NCBI GenBank assembly: GCA_937895705.1
Contig: CALBKM010000035.1
Coordinates: 14,518-78,517, forward strand
DNA from: an uncultured Clostridia bacterium
GTDB lineage: Bacteria; Bacillota; Clostridia; Lachnospirales; Lachnospiraceae
Direction of reading: 5' to 3'
DNA: 64,000 nt
Within the stretch, counting starts at the first letter, position 1. Each line of letters begins with the position of its first letter. Of this stretch, positions 26,856 through 35,882 are shown piece by piece. The notes below the pieces were generated by a model that did not search any database, was not told the origin of the DNA, and saw only the letters and a list, made by a program, of their open reading frames with translations. A program made the translations under genes and the position numbers.

Positions 26856-27638
26856 ATGGGCGAAGTAATTGTTGTAACATCGGGAAAAGGCGGTGTCGGT
26901 AAGACAACGACTACGGCAAACGTAGGTACCGGCCTTGCAAAGTTGGAGAAAAAAGTTGTATTAATCGATACGGATATCGGACTCAGAAACCTGGATGTTG
27001 TTATGGGTCTTGAGAATCGTATCGTATACAATTTAGTTGACGTTATCGAAGGTTCCTGTAAGATTAATCAGGCATTTATTAAGGTAAAGGGATATAATAA
27101 TTTCTATCTTCTTCCTTCTGCTCAGACCCGAGATAAGACGGCGATTACTCCGGAGCAGATGAAGAAGCTGACGGACCAGTTAAAGGAAGAGTTCGATTAT
27201 GTTATCATCGACTGTCCGGCAGGTATCGAGCAGGGCTTCCATAATGCGATTGCAGGTGCTGACCGTGCCCTTGTAGTAACCACTCCTGAGGTTTCCGCAG
27301 TACGTGATGCAGATCGAATCATCGGTCTTTTGGAAGCAAACGAAATCAAGCAGACGCATTTGATTGTAAACCGTTTACGTATGGATATGGTAAAGCGCGG
27401 TGATATGATGTCCAGCGAGGATGTTGTCGAGATTCTTGCGATTCCGTTAATCGGTGTTGTACCGGATGATGAGAACATAGTTATTTCCACTAACCAGGGT
27501 GCGCCGCTTGTAGGCAATAACACCATGGCAGGTAAGGCATACATGAATATTTGTAAGCGTGTTGACGGAGAAGAAGTACCGTTCCTTGATTTGGCAGGCA
27601 AGGGTGGTTTGTTCAGTCGTCTTTTCAAGAAAAACTAA
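26856..27638 (+). CDS. minD: Septum-site-determining ATPase MinD
   Basis: 260 residues, GGAGGATATGAACGA before ATG. ParA/MinD ATPase with deviant Walker A GKGGVGKTTTT (about 10-20), VLIDTDIGLRNLDV, and FDYVIIDCPAGIEQG. The C-terminal FSRLFKKN is a short amphipathic membrane-targeting tail. Recruits MinC and MinE to the membrane. Confidence 0.96.
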   Translation: MGEVIVVTSGKGGVGKTTTTANVGTGLAKLEKKVVLIDTDIGLRNLDVVMGLENRIVYNLVDVIEGSCKINQAFIKVKGYNNFYLLPSAQTRDKTAITPEQMKKLTDQLKEEFDYVIIDCPAGIEQGFHNAIAGADRALVVTTPEVSAVRDADRIIGLLEANEIKQTHLIVNRLRMDMVKRGDMMSSEDVVEILAIPLIGVVPDDENIVISTNQGAPLVGNNTMAGKAYMNICKRVDGEEVPFLDLAGKGGLFSRLFKKN

Positions 27639-27651
27639 CGGAGGGTAAATT

Positions 27652-27927
27652 ATGAGTTTCTTTGATTTTTTCAGTAAGAATAAGACATCCGGTTCCGTAG
27701 CAAAAGATCGTTTGAAGCTGGTACTTGTATCGGACCGTGCGGGCTGTTCTCCGGAAGTAATGGAGCAGATGAAGAATGATATTATTGCAGTTATTTCCAA
27801 GTATATCGAAATTGATATGCAGGGGCTGGATATCCAGATTAAGCAGACCCAGTCGGATTCCGATAACGGAACCGTTCCGGCAATCTTTGCAAATATTCCG
27901 ATTAAGGAAATGCGCGGTAAAAATTAA
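27652..27927 (+). CDS. minE: Cell-division topological specificity factor MinE
   Basis: 91 residues, GGAGGG before ATG. MSFFDFFSKNK is the usual amphipathic N-terminus; KDRLKLVLVSDRAG is the MinD-binding strand/helix, and VISKYIEIDMQGLDIQIKQ the dimer fold. With MinCD this gives an oscillating-type Min system. DivIVA is encoded about 6.2 kb downstream. Confidence 0.93.
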   Translation: MSFFDFFSKNKTSGSVAKDRLKLVLVSDRAGCSPEVMEQMKNDIIAVISKYIEIDMQGLDIQIKQTQSDSDNGTVPAIFANIPIKEMRGKN

Positions 27928-27938
27928 GAGGGTGTTTC

Positions 27939-29129
27939 ATGTTTAAACTATGGGAACGGTACGATTTTAAAAAGTACCGCTGGTTAATATTGTTTTTGAT
28001 AATTCTCATCTGTACCGCCGGCATTTATGTGCTTGGTCAGGTACAGGGAGAAGAAGAAATCGACATGGTGCCGAGACAGATTAAAGGTTTAATTGGCGGT
28101 GTGTTTCTGGCTGTATTCGTGTCTATGTTCGATTATCACTTCGTATGTAAGTTTGCAGGATTAATGTATATCGTTAATTTTGTATTGTTGTATGTGGTAA
28201 AGTATGTGGATTACTTTAACATTAAACGAGGCGGAGTTAATCGGTGGATCGGTATTCCGAACGGAGAGCATCCGAAATTCGAGTTTCAGGTATCCGAGCT
28301 TACTAAGGTAGTGCTGGTAATCTGTTTGGCAACGCTATTCGACCGATTGATGGACCGAATGAAACAGGGGTGGGTGTTACTGCTGGCAGTCATTATGCTG
28401 GCTCTTCCGGTTGGTCTTGTGTTTTTGCAGCCGGACCTTTCCACGACTATTGTAATTTGCGTGTCTCTTGTAGTTGTGATTTTTGCATCGGGAATTAAGT
28501 ATAAGATTTTGCTGCCGATTGCGGCTACGGCAATTCCTATTGCAATCGGACTGTTCTGGTATGTACAGCAGGACTTTCAGGTACTTCTTTCGGATGACCA
28601 GCAGAATCGTATTTTGTCGGTGTTGCATCCGGAGAGCCACGGGGATACTCTTTGGCAGCAGGAATATTCTATTTCGACGATTGCCTCAGGCGGTCTGACC
28701 GGGAAAATTTTCACCGGAGACGGTACGCTCGGCGCTAAGAACATCCCGGTTATCGAAAGTGATTTCATTTTCGCGGGAATGGCGGAAGCTTTCGGATTTT
28801 TAGGTTCCTGTGCTATTATTATTGCTATATTTTTAATTTCGTTTCAGTGTTTTATGATTGCAAAAAAAGCACCGGACTATCTCGGACGTTTGCTTGCAAT
28901 CGGAATCGGAACCACATATATTTTCCAGGCGTTTGTAAATATCGGTGTAGTTACGATGTTACTTCCGAACACCGGTATTCCGCTTCCTTTTGTAAGTTAC
29001 GGATTGAGTTCGTTAATGTGTAATATGCTTGGAGTCGGTATTGTTTTGAACATCGGTATTTCAAAGAAAAAAGAGAAGAATCAAATAGATCTTGATTTCG
29101 CGGAGATACCAAGGAAGGGGGAACTATGA
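27939..29129 (+). CDS. rodA: SEDS-family peptidoglycan glycosyltransferase RodA
   Basis: 396 residues, about ten membrane segments. Family signatures: GVNRWIGI, FQVSELTKV, LVFLQPDLSTTIV, and ESDFIFAGMAEAFGF in the large loop, ending GIPLPFVSYGLSS. RodA polymerises glycan strands and pairs with class B PBP2, encoded earlier in the block. Its TGA overlaps the ATG of mgsA (ATGA). Confidence 0.94.
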   Translation: MFKLWERYDFKKYRWLILFLIILICTAGIYVLGQVQGEEEIDMVPRQIKGLIGGVFLAVFVSMFDYHFVCKFAGLMYIVNFVLLYVVKYVDYFNIKRGGVNRWIGIPNGEHPKFEFQVSELTKVVLVICLATLFDRLMDRMKQGWVLLLAVIMLALPVGLVFLQPDLSTTIVICVSLVVVIFASGIKYKILLPIAATAIPIAIGLFWYVQQDFQVLLSDDQQNRILSVLHPESHGDTLWQQEYSISTIASGGLTGKIFTGDGTLGAKNIPVIESDFIFAGMAEAFGFLGSCAIIIAIFLISFQCFMIAKKAPDYLGRLLAIGIGTTYIFQAFVNIGVVTMLLPNTGIPLPFVSYGLSSLMCNMLGVGIVLNIGISKKKEKNQIDLDFAEIPRKGEL

Positions 29130-29524
29130 ATATTGGGTTGATTGCACATGATGCAAAAAAGAAGTTGATGCAGAATTTTTGTATTGCTTACAAAGGAATA
29201 CTGAGTCGTCATACGCTTTATGCCACCGGAACCACCGGGCGGTTGATTGAAGAGGCTGCGAACCTTTCCGTTCATAAATATCTTGCCGGACCGCTGGGCG
29301 GAGAGCAGCAGATGGGGGCTCAGATTGAGCATAATGAAATTGATCTCGTTATTTTCCTCAGAGATCCGTTGACCCCGAAGTCTCACGAGCCGGATGTTAA
29401 CAATGTGGTAATGTTGTGTGATACTCATAATATTCCGTTGGCAACCAATGTGGCAACTGCAGAGAGTCTGATATTAAGCTTAGACCGCGGGGACCTTGAT
29501 TGGAGAAATCTCTACAAAAGTTAA
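29126..29524 (+). CDS. mgsA: Methylglyoxal synthase
   Basis: Converts dihydroxyacetone phosphate to methylglyoxal and phosphate. 132 residues. IGLIAHDAKKK at the N-terminus, YATGTTGRLI (phosphate loop), GPLGGEQQMGAQI and the catalytic-Asp region DLVIFLRDPLTPK followed by HEPDVNNVV are all present. Start overlaps the rodA stop by four bases, so it is coupled to the elongation genes although its reaction is central metabolism. Confidence 0.95.
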   Translation: MNIGLIAHDAKKKLMQNFCIAYKGILSRHTLYATGTTGRLIEEAANLSVHKYLAGPLGGEQQMGAQIEHNEIDLVIFLRDPLTPKSHEPDVNNVVMLCDTHNIPLATNVATAESLILSLDRGDLDWRNLYKS

Positions 29525-29544
29525 TCAGAAAAGGATGTGCGCCG

Positions 29545-30534
29545 ATGAAAAAGATAACAAAAACAATGATAGCTTTTATGCTGATTGGGTGTCAGCTTTT
29601 TGTTGGATGCGGTTCTTTTTCTGTGGAAGACGAGTCAGGAGCTTTGGCGTATACCGGTTCGAAATCTTTTGAGTATTATGATGTAGGAAATGACAGAAAT
29701 GCTGACTTTTTGACCGGGCGCGGGACGGAAGTCTGCATCCCTTCCGGAACCTCGAAGGAGGAAAACGGGGATTCCGGATGCGTTTACGGTTTATACCGAG
29801 TGACCGATAATAAGGTATTGGATGAGTCGGGGGTTTTTGATAGGGTATATCCGGCCAGTACAACAAAACTCTTGACGGCGTTGGTTGCTTTGAAACACTG
29901 TAATTTAAGTGAAAAGGTTACGTTTAGTTATAATGCGTCCCATATCGGTGTTTCCGGAGCAATGTTGTGCGGATTTAAAGAAGGCGATACGATTGCGCTT
30001 GGGGATTTGCTTGCCGCTTTTTTAATCAGTAGCGGGAATGATGCCGGAATTGCGATTGCAGAGCATATTTCCGGCTCCGAAGAGGCCTTTGCGGTGTTAA
30101 TGAATGAGGAAGCGATGAAGCTTGGGGCGGTGGATACGCATTTTGTCAATGCTCACGGCTTACATAATCGTGAGCATTATACAACTGCATATGATGTTTA
30201 TTTAGTTATGAATGAATTGATTCATTACAATTCGTTTTTATCCATAATTTCCATGCCGACATGTGAGGTAAATTATACCGATGCGGCCGGAAATGAAATG
30301 ACAAAGACATTTGAAAGTACAAACCTTTATTTTGTGGGAAGTTTTAAGGCACCGGAAGAAATTGAGATTGTCGGAGGAAAGACCGGATCTACATACGCTG
30401 CAGGGTGTTGCCTTGTATTATATTTTAAGGATAATAAAGGGAATTCTTATGTTGCTGAAGTGTTTCATGCGCCGACTTATGAAATGCTTTACAGTAAAAT
30501 GACAGAACTGATGAAAAAAGCAGTGTCAGAATAA
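29545..30534 (+). CDS. dacA: D-alanyl-D-alanine carboxypeptidase (PBP5/DacA-like), probable lipoprotein
   Basis: 329 residues from ATG at 29545 (AAGGATG upstream). Active-site triads of S11 peptidases: STTK (Ser105, Lys108), SGN (about 163-165) and KTG (Lys279). The N-terminus is a short lipoprotein-like signal ending in FVGC (Cys22), with another Cys in LIGC at 16. Removes the terminal D-Ala of peptidoglycan stem peptides. It lacks the long C-terminal amphipathic anchor of PBP5, which fits a lipid anchor instead. A terminator follows. Confidence 0.9.
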   Translation: MKKITKTMIAFMLIGCQLFVGCGSFSVEDESGALAYTGSKSFEYYDVGNDRNADFLTGRGTEVCIPSGTSKEENGDSGCVYGLYRVTDNKVLDESGVFDRVYPASTTKLLTALVALKHCNLSEKVTFSYNASHIGVSGAMLCGFKEGDTIALGDLLAAFLISSGNDAGIAIAEHISGSEEAFAVLMNEEAMKLGAVDTHFVNAHGLHNREHYTTAYDVYLVMNELIHYNSFLSIISMPTCEVNYTDAAGNEMTKTFESTNLYFVGSFKAPEEIEIVGGKTGSTYAAGCCLVLYFKDNKGNSYVAEVFHAPTYEMLYSKMTELMKKAVSE

Positions 30535-30547
30535 TGCAGATACCAAA

Positions 30548-30581
30548 GGCCCGGCACAAATTACGTTGCGCCGGGGTTTTT
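30548..30581 (+). terminator. Intrinsic terminator closing the mre-min-dacA block
   Basis: CCCGGC / GCCGGG stem with a 14-base loop followed by GTTTTT, directly after the dacA stop codon. Confidence 0.78.
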
Positions 30582-30615
30582 GATAATGTTAAAGGTGGAA
30601 AGGGGAAATTACATC

Positions 30616-32034
30616 ATGGAAACGGAAAAGGAAGGAAAATTAATACAGTATCCGAAAGGAAAAGATGTGAATATCGGACTGGTGGTTGCATTTTTTGTGC
30701 TTGTGCTGCTGGTTATTAATATATATCGTTCCGCAACAAAGCCTCATTTGTCCCTTTATGAGGTGCAAGCCGGAAGTGCGGAAGAGGAAGTTTCCACTGT
30801 GGCAATGGTTTTGCGGCCGGAGATTGTTTACAAAACGGAGCAGGCCGGATATTTGAATTATTATTATCGTGAGGGAGCAAGAGTGACAAAGAATGCTAAC
30901 ATTTATTCCGTAAACGATTCTTCCGAACTGCAGGACATTTTAAATCTAAATGAAGATAATTCAGCGTTGAATTCCAATGATTTGATGCGATTAAAAGGCA
31001 GTGTACGTACCTTCTGCGCTAATTATACCGACACCTCCTTTTCGGAGGCTTATCGCTTGCGAGAAGAGTTTTTATCGGATTATCTCCGTTATCGCGACGT
31101 GTCCCTGTTGGATACGTTATCGTCTCAGAATCAGGTGCAAAATACCTTTGTGACGGTTCAGTCCAAAGGTAGCGGTTTGATTTCTTATTATTCCGATTTA
31201 TATGACGGGTATACCACGGACAGGATTACCGGAGAAGAGTTTCTTGCAGAGCGACGTACCGTGCCGGAATACAGCAAACAGACCGGTATTTCCGCAATTG
31301 ACAGTTTTGCTTACAAATTGATTCCGAATGAGAACTGGCAGTTGGTGATTCAGGTGCCGGAAGGTGAAATGGACCGTGTAAAAAAAGACGGTCCGTCCGT
31401 TATTTTTAAAATTTTAGGTGATTCTGTTTTGTATGAGAAACCGTATGAAGAACTTCGTATCGGAAACGATTCTTATTTAGTAATCGAAATGGACCGCTAT
31501 GGCGGCGATTATTTAAGCGAACGTTTCCTGGATATTACCTTGTGTCTTTCTGCGAAGAATGGTTTGAAAATCCCGGAAACCGCTATCTTAAAGAAAGATA
31601 TTTATCAGATTCCGGAGCGTTTTGTAATGTACGGCGGCGGAGAAGAAGACACACTTGGTGTCAGCCTGGAACGGTATGATGCGGAGTCCGGGGAAGTAAA
31701 GCCGGATTTCTTTGAAATTACTCCGTTGTTTTATGAAAACGGTTATTATTATGTAGCGGAAGAAGATATGGACTCCGGACAATATATCAATTCGATAAAT
31801 CCTAACGGAGAACCGGAACGGGCCATGCTTTATTCCTTTATTACCGGTATGGAAGGCGTATACAATATGAATAAAGGTTATGCGGCGTTTCGCAGAATCG
31901 AGCGGATTACCGATATCGAGGATTATGTATTGGTAACGTCCGGACAAGCGGGAGGACCGGCACTTTATGATCATATCGTACTGGATGTTTCCGCTGTTAC
32001 AAAAGATATTATTTTGATTGAAGGAGAATCTTAA
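30616..32034 (+). CDS. HlyD-like membrane protein of the sepF cluster
   Basis: 472 residues from ATG at 30616 (AGGGG about 10 bases upstream); upstream in-frame codons overlap the terminator. Short cytoplasmic tail with GKLIQYPKGKDVNIG, one membrane segment (about 31-50), then an extracytoplasmic region with a lipoyl/HlyD-like strand set (EQAGYLNYYYREGARVTKN) and beta-rich repeats. Members are usually annotated HlyD family efflux adaptor, but no transporter genes are nearby and its constant place before yggS-sepF suggests an envelope or division role (inference). Confidence 0.75.
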   Translation: METEKEGKLIQYPKGKDVNIGLVVAFFVLVLLVINIYRSATKPHLSLYEVQAGSAEEEVSTVAMVLRPEIVYKTEQAGYLNYYYREGARVTKNANIYSVNDSSELQDILNLNEDNSALNSNDLMRLKGSVRTFCANYTDTSFSEAYRLREEFLSDYLRYRDVSLLDTLSSQNQVQNTFVTVQSKGSGLISYYSDLYDGYTTDRITGEEFLAERRTVPEYSKQTGISAIDSFAYKLIPNENWQLVIQVPEGEMDRVKKDGPSVIFKILGDSVLYEKPYEELRIGNDSYLVIEMDRYGGDYLSERFLDITLCLSAKNGLKIPETAILKKDIYQIPERFVMYGGGEEDTLGVSLERYDAESGEVKPDFFEITPLFYENGYYYVAEEDMDSGQYINSINPNGEPERAMLYSFITGMEGVYNMNKGYAAFRRIERITDIEDYVLVTSGQAGGPALYDHIVLDVSAVTKDIILIEGES

Positions 32035-32035
32035 A

Positions 32036-32749
32036 ATGGAAGAAAGGTGTACCATTCAAGCTTCTGTTGCAGAGGTATTGGGACGTATTGAAGCGGCATG
32101 TAAACGCGCCGGAAGGAAACCGGAGGAGGTTACCTTGATTGCGGTAAGCAAAACGATGCCGGTTGAAGCGATTCGCGAGGCCATGGCTTGCGGAACGGTT
32201 GATTTCGGTGAGAACAGACCTCAGGAGCTCAGAGACAAGCAAAAAGAGATTACAGAGCCTCTTCGCTGGCATATGATCGGTTCGCTGCAGTCCAATAAGT
32301 TAAAATATGTGGTTGGTAAAACCGTGCTGATTCATTCCGTTGATTCTTTGGAACTGGCAAAGGAAATTGACGAAATGTCCTTAAAAAAGGATATTGTAAC
32401 AGATATATTAATTGAAATTAACATTGCGGGAGAAGCATCGAAACACGGAGTTACTCCTGAGAATGCAGAAGTTTTGATACAAGACATTGCAAAGCTTTCC
32501 AATGTCAGAGTTCGTGGATTGATGACGGTAGCACCGTATACCGAAAATGCAGAAGAAAACAGACTTTATTTTAGAAAAATGAAGCAATTAATGGTTGACA
32601 TCAATTCCAAAAACATTGATAATATAAGTATGGATATTTTGTCCATGGGAATGACAGGTGATTACGAAGTGGCTGTTGAAGAGGGAGCGACATTAGTTCG
32701 TGTCGGTACCGGAATTTTCGGTCATCGTGTTTATTTGCCAAAGGAATAA
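32036..32749 (+). CDS. yggS: YggS-family PLP homeostasis protein
   Basis: 237 residues from ATG at 32036, eight bases after GAAGGAGA. Alanine-racemase-like barrel: LIAVSKTMPVEAI with the PLP Lys, DFGENRPQEL, WHMIGSLQSNK, LSMGMTGDYEVAV and VRVGTGIFG. Binds pyridoxal phosphate and buffers it. The yggS-sepF-ylmH-divIVA order is widespread in Firmicutes. Confidence 0.94.
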   Translation: MEERCTIQASVAEVLGRIEAACKRAGRKPEEVTLIAVSKTMPVEAIREAMACGTVDFGENRPQELRDKQKEITEPLRWHMIGSLQSNKLKYVVGKTVLIHSVDSLELAKEIDEMSLKKDIVTDILIEINIAGEASKHGVTPENAEVLIQDIAKLSNVRVRGLMTVAPYTENAEENRLYFRKMKQLMVDINSKNIDNISMDILSMGMTGDYEVAVEEGATLVRVGTGIFGHRVYLPKE

Positions 32750-32763
32750 AAGGAGATTATAGT

Positions 32764-33405
32764 ATGGGTAACTTTTTAGAGCGTATTCTGAATAAGATGA
32801 ATGTAACGGATGAGGACGATTTTGACGATTTCGACGATTATGATTCGGAACTTCCGCGTCATAAAGAAAAGAAAAAGCAGGAACGTGTGATTCAGGAAGC
32901 TGCAACAGAAGAAACGGTTTCTGTTCGTAAAGAAACTCCGAGATTCGCACCGGCGCCAGCACCGGCAAAGGTTGTAAAGCCTCAGAAAACTTTTGAAGAC
33001 GAGAAGTTCGATTACGATTATTCCGAAAGCAAAAAAGAGCGTACTGTACGTCCGGAACGTACCTCTAACGCAAACAGAGTAGTTCCGCTTCGTTCTGCGT
33101 CTGCGGCGTCTTCCCGTTCTTTGGAAGTAAGTATCATGAAGCCGACACGTTTTGACGATTCTCAGGATATTTGCGATATGTTAATGGATGAACGTGCCAC
33201 GGTTGTGAATCTGGAAGGTATCGATTTGGCGCTTGCACAGCGTATTATGGACTTTATTTCCGGCGCTGTATATGCTTTAAACGGCAAGATTCATCAGATT
33301 TCCGGTTTGATCTTTATTGTTTCTCCGGAAAATGTGGATATTTCGGGAGACTATTTATCTTATGTGGAACAAAACGGTTTTGAAGTGCCGACTTTAAATC
33401 AGTAA
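32764..33405 (+). CDS. sepF: Cell division protein SepF
   Basis: 213 residues, AAAGGAG before ATG. N-terminal amphipathic membrane-binding helix (GNFLERILNKMNV), an acidic/charged linker to about residue 120, and the SepF core (SIMKPTRFDDSQDICDML then ATVVNLEGIDLALAQRIMDF). SepF tethers and bundles FtsZ at the membrane. The linker (about 100 residues) is longer than in B. subtilis SepF. Confidence 0.94.
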   Translation: MGNFLERILNKMNVTDEDDFDDFDDYDSELPRHKEKKKQERVIQEAATEETVSVRKETPRFAPAPAPAKVVKPQKTFEDEKFDYDYSESKKERTVRPERTSNANRVVPLRSASAASSRSLEVSIMKPTRFDDSQDICDMLMDERATVVNLEGIDLALAQRIMDFISGAVYALNGKIHQISGLIFIVSPENVDISGDYLSYVEQNGFEVPTLNQ

Positions 33406-33414
33406 GAGGATTAC

Positions 33415-34158
33415 ATGGAAGAACTTTTACTTAAAAAGAGAATTTCGGAACTTCGAAAGCGTGCGGATTTTTCCTATCGTACGGAGTTTACCGACTTTTT
33501 AACCTTAAGCGAGATTGAGACGGCGAAGACGGTGTTAAACGGCGCCAATTTTATGTTTTACGGCGGTCATCCGGATACGGAACGCCAGATGCTTTGTATT
33601 GCACCGGGGGATGTTGAAATCGTTCCCGAAATGTTTCCGATTTGCGGAATGAAAATTGTGCCTAAGAGTATCAAGTTTGCCTCGAATTTTTCACACAGAG
33701 ATGTTTTGGGCAGTGTATTGGGACTCGGGCTCCAGCGAGATGTGATCGGAGATATTTTTATAAAAGAAAAAGAGGCGTATTTGCTTTGTGCGGAACGGAT
33801 TGCTGTTTTTTTAGAGGAACAGTTACTTCAGGTTCGTCACACGAATGTACAATGTAGTGTGGCAGATGCTTCCGAAACTGAGTTTACAAAAGAGTTTCAG
33901 GAACTGACAAGGACGGTTTCCGCAATTCGAATCGATACCGTTGTTGCTGTAGCTTTCGGGATTTCCCGAAGCAGTGCGGCATCCGCAATTTCGAGCGGAA
34001 AAGTTTTCATTAACGGCCGTGAGATTGTTTCTCCGTCTTCTGCCGTAAAAGAGCAGGATGTAATTTCTCTGAGAGGGCTTGGCAAAGCCAGATTAAAGGA
34101 AATCGGCGGATTGACAAAGAAAGGGCGCATTTCAGTTACTTTAGAACGTTACCGATAG
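33415..34158 (+). CDS. ylmH: S4-domain RNA-binding protein YlmH
   Basis: 247 residues, AAGAGG before ATG. N-terminal YlmH fold (ELRKRADFSYRTEFTDFLTLSE, split by eye at about 10-31) and C-terminal S4 domain (ISRSSAASAISSGKVFINGR) with the usual C-terminal KGRISVTLERYR. Recent work on YlmH homologues ties them to stalled large ribosomal subunits; older annotation calls it a division-cluster protein. Confidence 0.92.
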   Translation: MEELLLKKRISELRKRADFSYRTEFTDFLTLSEIETAKTVLNGANFMFYGGHPDTERQMLCIAPGDVEIVPEMFPICGMKIVPKSIKFASNFSHRDVLGSVLGLGLQRDVIGDIFIKEKEAYLLCAERIAVFLEEQLLQVRHTNVQCSVADASETEFTKEFQELTRTVSAIRIDTVVAVAFGISRSSAASAISSGKVFINGREIVSPSSAVKEQDVISLRGLGKARLKEIGGLTKKGRISVTLERYR

Positions 34159-34171
34159 AGAAAGGAGAACT

Positions 34172-34771
34172 ATGATTACACCGATTGAAATTCAAAACAA
34201 AGTTTTTAAATCCGGAGGTTTGGGATATGATAAGAAGGACGTCGACGGATTTATGGACGAAATTCTTGCAAATTACGAAGCGCTTTATCGCGAAAGAATG
34301 GAAATGAATGACCGCATCAACGTTTTAAACGAAGGTCTTCAGTATTATAAAACAATTGAAAAGACGTTACAAAAGGCTTTGGTTTTGGCGGAACGAACTG
34401 CAGAAGAGACCAAAAGTACGGCCATGAAAAATGCATTGGTAATTGAGCAGGAAGCTGTTTCAAAAGCAAATGTGATTTTGGAAGATGCAAAGCGTGAACT
34501 TGAACAAATTCGTAAGCAGACAATCGAACTTGTGCGTCAGTATGATATGTATAAAGCGAAATTTAAGAGTCTTGCGAATGCCCAGGTAGAGCTTCTGGAT
34601 AGCCAGAGTTTTACAATTAATTTAGATCAGCTTTCCATGTTTGATTCCGTTCCGGATTCCATAGACACGCCTGTTGGTGCGTTTACGGAGCAAAGAGGCT
34701 CTGTGAATGAGAATCCTTTGGATTCTTTACAAAGGGATGAGATTGAAATCATTAATTTGGATGAGGACTAA
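34172..34771 (+). CDS. divIVA: DivIVA-family cell-pole/curvature protein
   Basis: 199 residues, AAAGGAG before ATG. N-terminal lipid-binding domain ITPIEIQNKVFKSGGLGYDKK and VDGFMDEILANYE, then a long coiled coil to about residue 150 and an acidic tail. Binds negatively curved membrane and scaffolds division or pole proteins. Its coexistence with MinCDE is a Clostridial trait. Confidence 0.94.
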   Translation: MITPIEIQNKVFKSGGLGYDKKDVDGFMDEILANYEALYRERMEMNDRINVLNEGLQYYKTIEKTLQKALVLAERTAEETKSTAMKNALVIEQEAVSKANVILEDAKRELEQIRKQTIELVRQYDMYKAKFKSLANAQVELLDSQSFTINLDQLSMFDSVPDSIDTPVGAFTEQRGSVNENPLDSLQRDEIEIINLDED

Positions 34772-34779
34772 TAGTTACT

Positions 34780-35874
34780 ATGAGAGATGAGTTGATTGTA
34801 TGCGGCGCAGATAATGCGCCGCTGTACCCTATTATTTTAGCGAATTCCTTTGATGGAATTGTTTCCCTTATTCCTTCTTTACAGATGGAAGGACGAAAGG
34901 TCTGTGTTGTCAGTGATTCCAATGTGGCTCCTTTGTATGCGAAGGAAGTGAACGGTCTTCTTGAAAAGGAAGGCTTTTTCTGCGTTACCTTTACATTTCA
35001 GGCAGGAGAAGCTTCGAAAAATTTAGATACGGTTGCTGAACTGTACGAGTTTTTGATTGAACATGCATTTGACCGTAACGATGTATTACTTGCTTTGGGT
35101 GGTGGGGTAGCCGGAGATTTAACAGGATTTGCGGCCGCCACTTATTTGCGAGGAATTCGCTTTATCGGCATGCCGACCAGTTTGCTTTCCATGGTGGATT
35201 CTTCCATTGGTGGCAAGACCGGTGTCGATTACAAGGCTTATAAAAATATGGTAGGAGCTTTTTATCAGCCGTCCGCGGTTTATATTAATATTTCTGCTTT
35301 GAAGACACTTCCGGAGCGGGAATTTTTAGCCGGAATGGGCGAGGTGGTAAAGCATGGATTTATTTTAGATAAGGCCTATCATGATTTTTTGAAAGAAAAT
35401 GTTTCAGGGATTTTGGAAAAGAACGATGAGTTGCTTCGTGAAATGATTTATCAAAGTCTTTGCATTAAAAGGGGAGTGGTGCAGCGTGATCCGAAAGAAA
35501 AAGGAGAGCGGGCGTTGCTTAACTACGGTCATACGATCGGACATGCCGTCGAAAAAATGAATCATTTTTCGTTTTTACACGGAGAATGTGTTTCTGCCGG
35601 AATGGTTGCGGCTGCGAATCTCTCCGTGAGTAAAGGCGTTCTTTCCGGAGAAGAAGCGGAAGAGATGGTTACACTCCTTCGGGCTTTCGGAATGTTGACA
35701 GAGGTCCCGATGTTGGAGCGGGAGGAGTTCTTGTCGGTATGTCATAGAGATAAAAAAGCTGACGGCTCTAAAATAAAATTTGTTTTACTTAACTGTATCG
35801 GGAGTGCATTTTTGGATTCCGAAGTGACTGACGAGGAATTATGGAAGGCCTTTTTATCAATTGTAAGAAAATAG
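34780..35874 (+). CDS. aroB: 3-dehydroquinate synthase
   Basis: Second step of the shikimate pathway, DAHP to 3-dehydroquinate, using NAD and a metal. 364 residues. NAD-binding LALGGGVAGDLTGFAAATYL, substrate loop PTSLLSMVDSSIGGKTGVD, and metal ligands in GMGEVVKHG, NYGHTIGHAVE and FLHGECVSAGM. The ribosome binding site before ATG is weak, and only nine bases separate it from divIVA, so translation may rely on readthrough from divIVA. Finding aroB inside a division-gene cluster is unusual. Confidence 0.95.
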   Translation: MRDELIVCGADNAPLYPIILANSFDGIVSLIPSLQMEGRKVCVVSDSNVAPLYAKEVNGLLEKEGFFCVTFTFQAGEASKNLDTVAELYEFLIEHAFDRNDVLLALGGGVAGDLTGFAAATYLRGIRFIGMPTSLLSMVDSSIGGKTGVDYKAYKNMVGAFYQPSAVYINISALKTLPEREFLAGMGEVVKHGFILDKAYHDFLKENVSGILEKNDELLREMIYQSLCIKRGVVQRDPKEKGERALLNYGHTIGHAVEKMNHFSFLHGECVSAGMVAAANLSVSKGVLSGEEAEEMVTLLRAFGMLTEVPMLEREEFLSVCHRDKKADGSKIKFVLLNCIGSAFLDSEVTDEELWKAFLSIVRK

Positions 35875-35882
35875 GGGGAATT

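Noticed and set aside
30616..32034. HlyD-like protein as part of a drug efflux pump
   Set aside because: No ABC or MFS partner is encoded nearby; its position in the yggS-sepF cluster points to another role.
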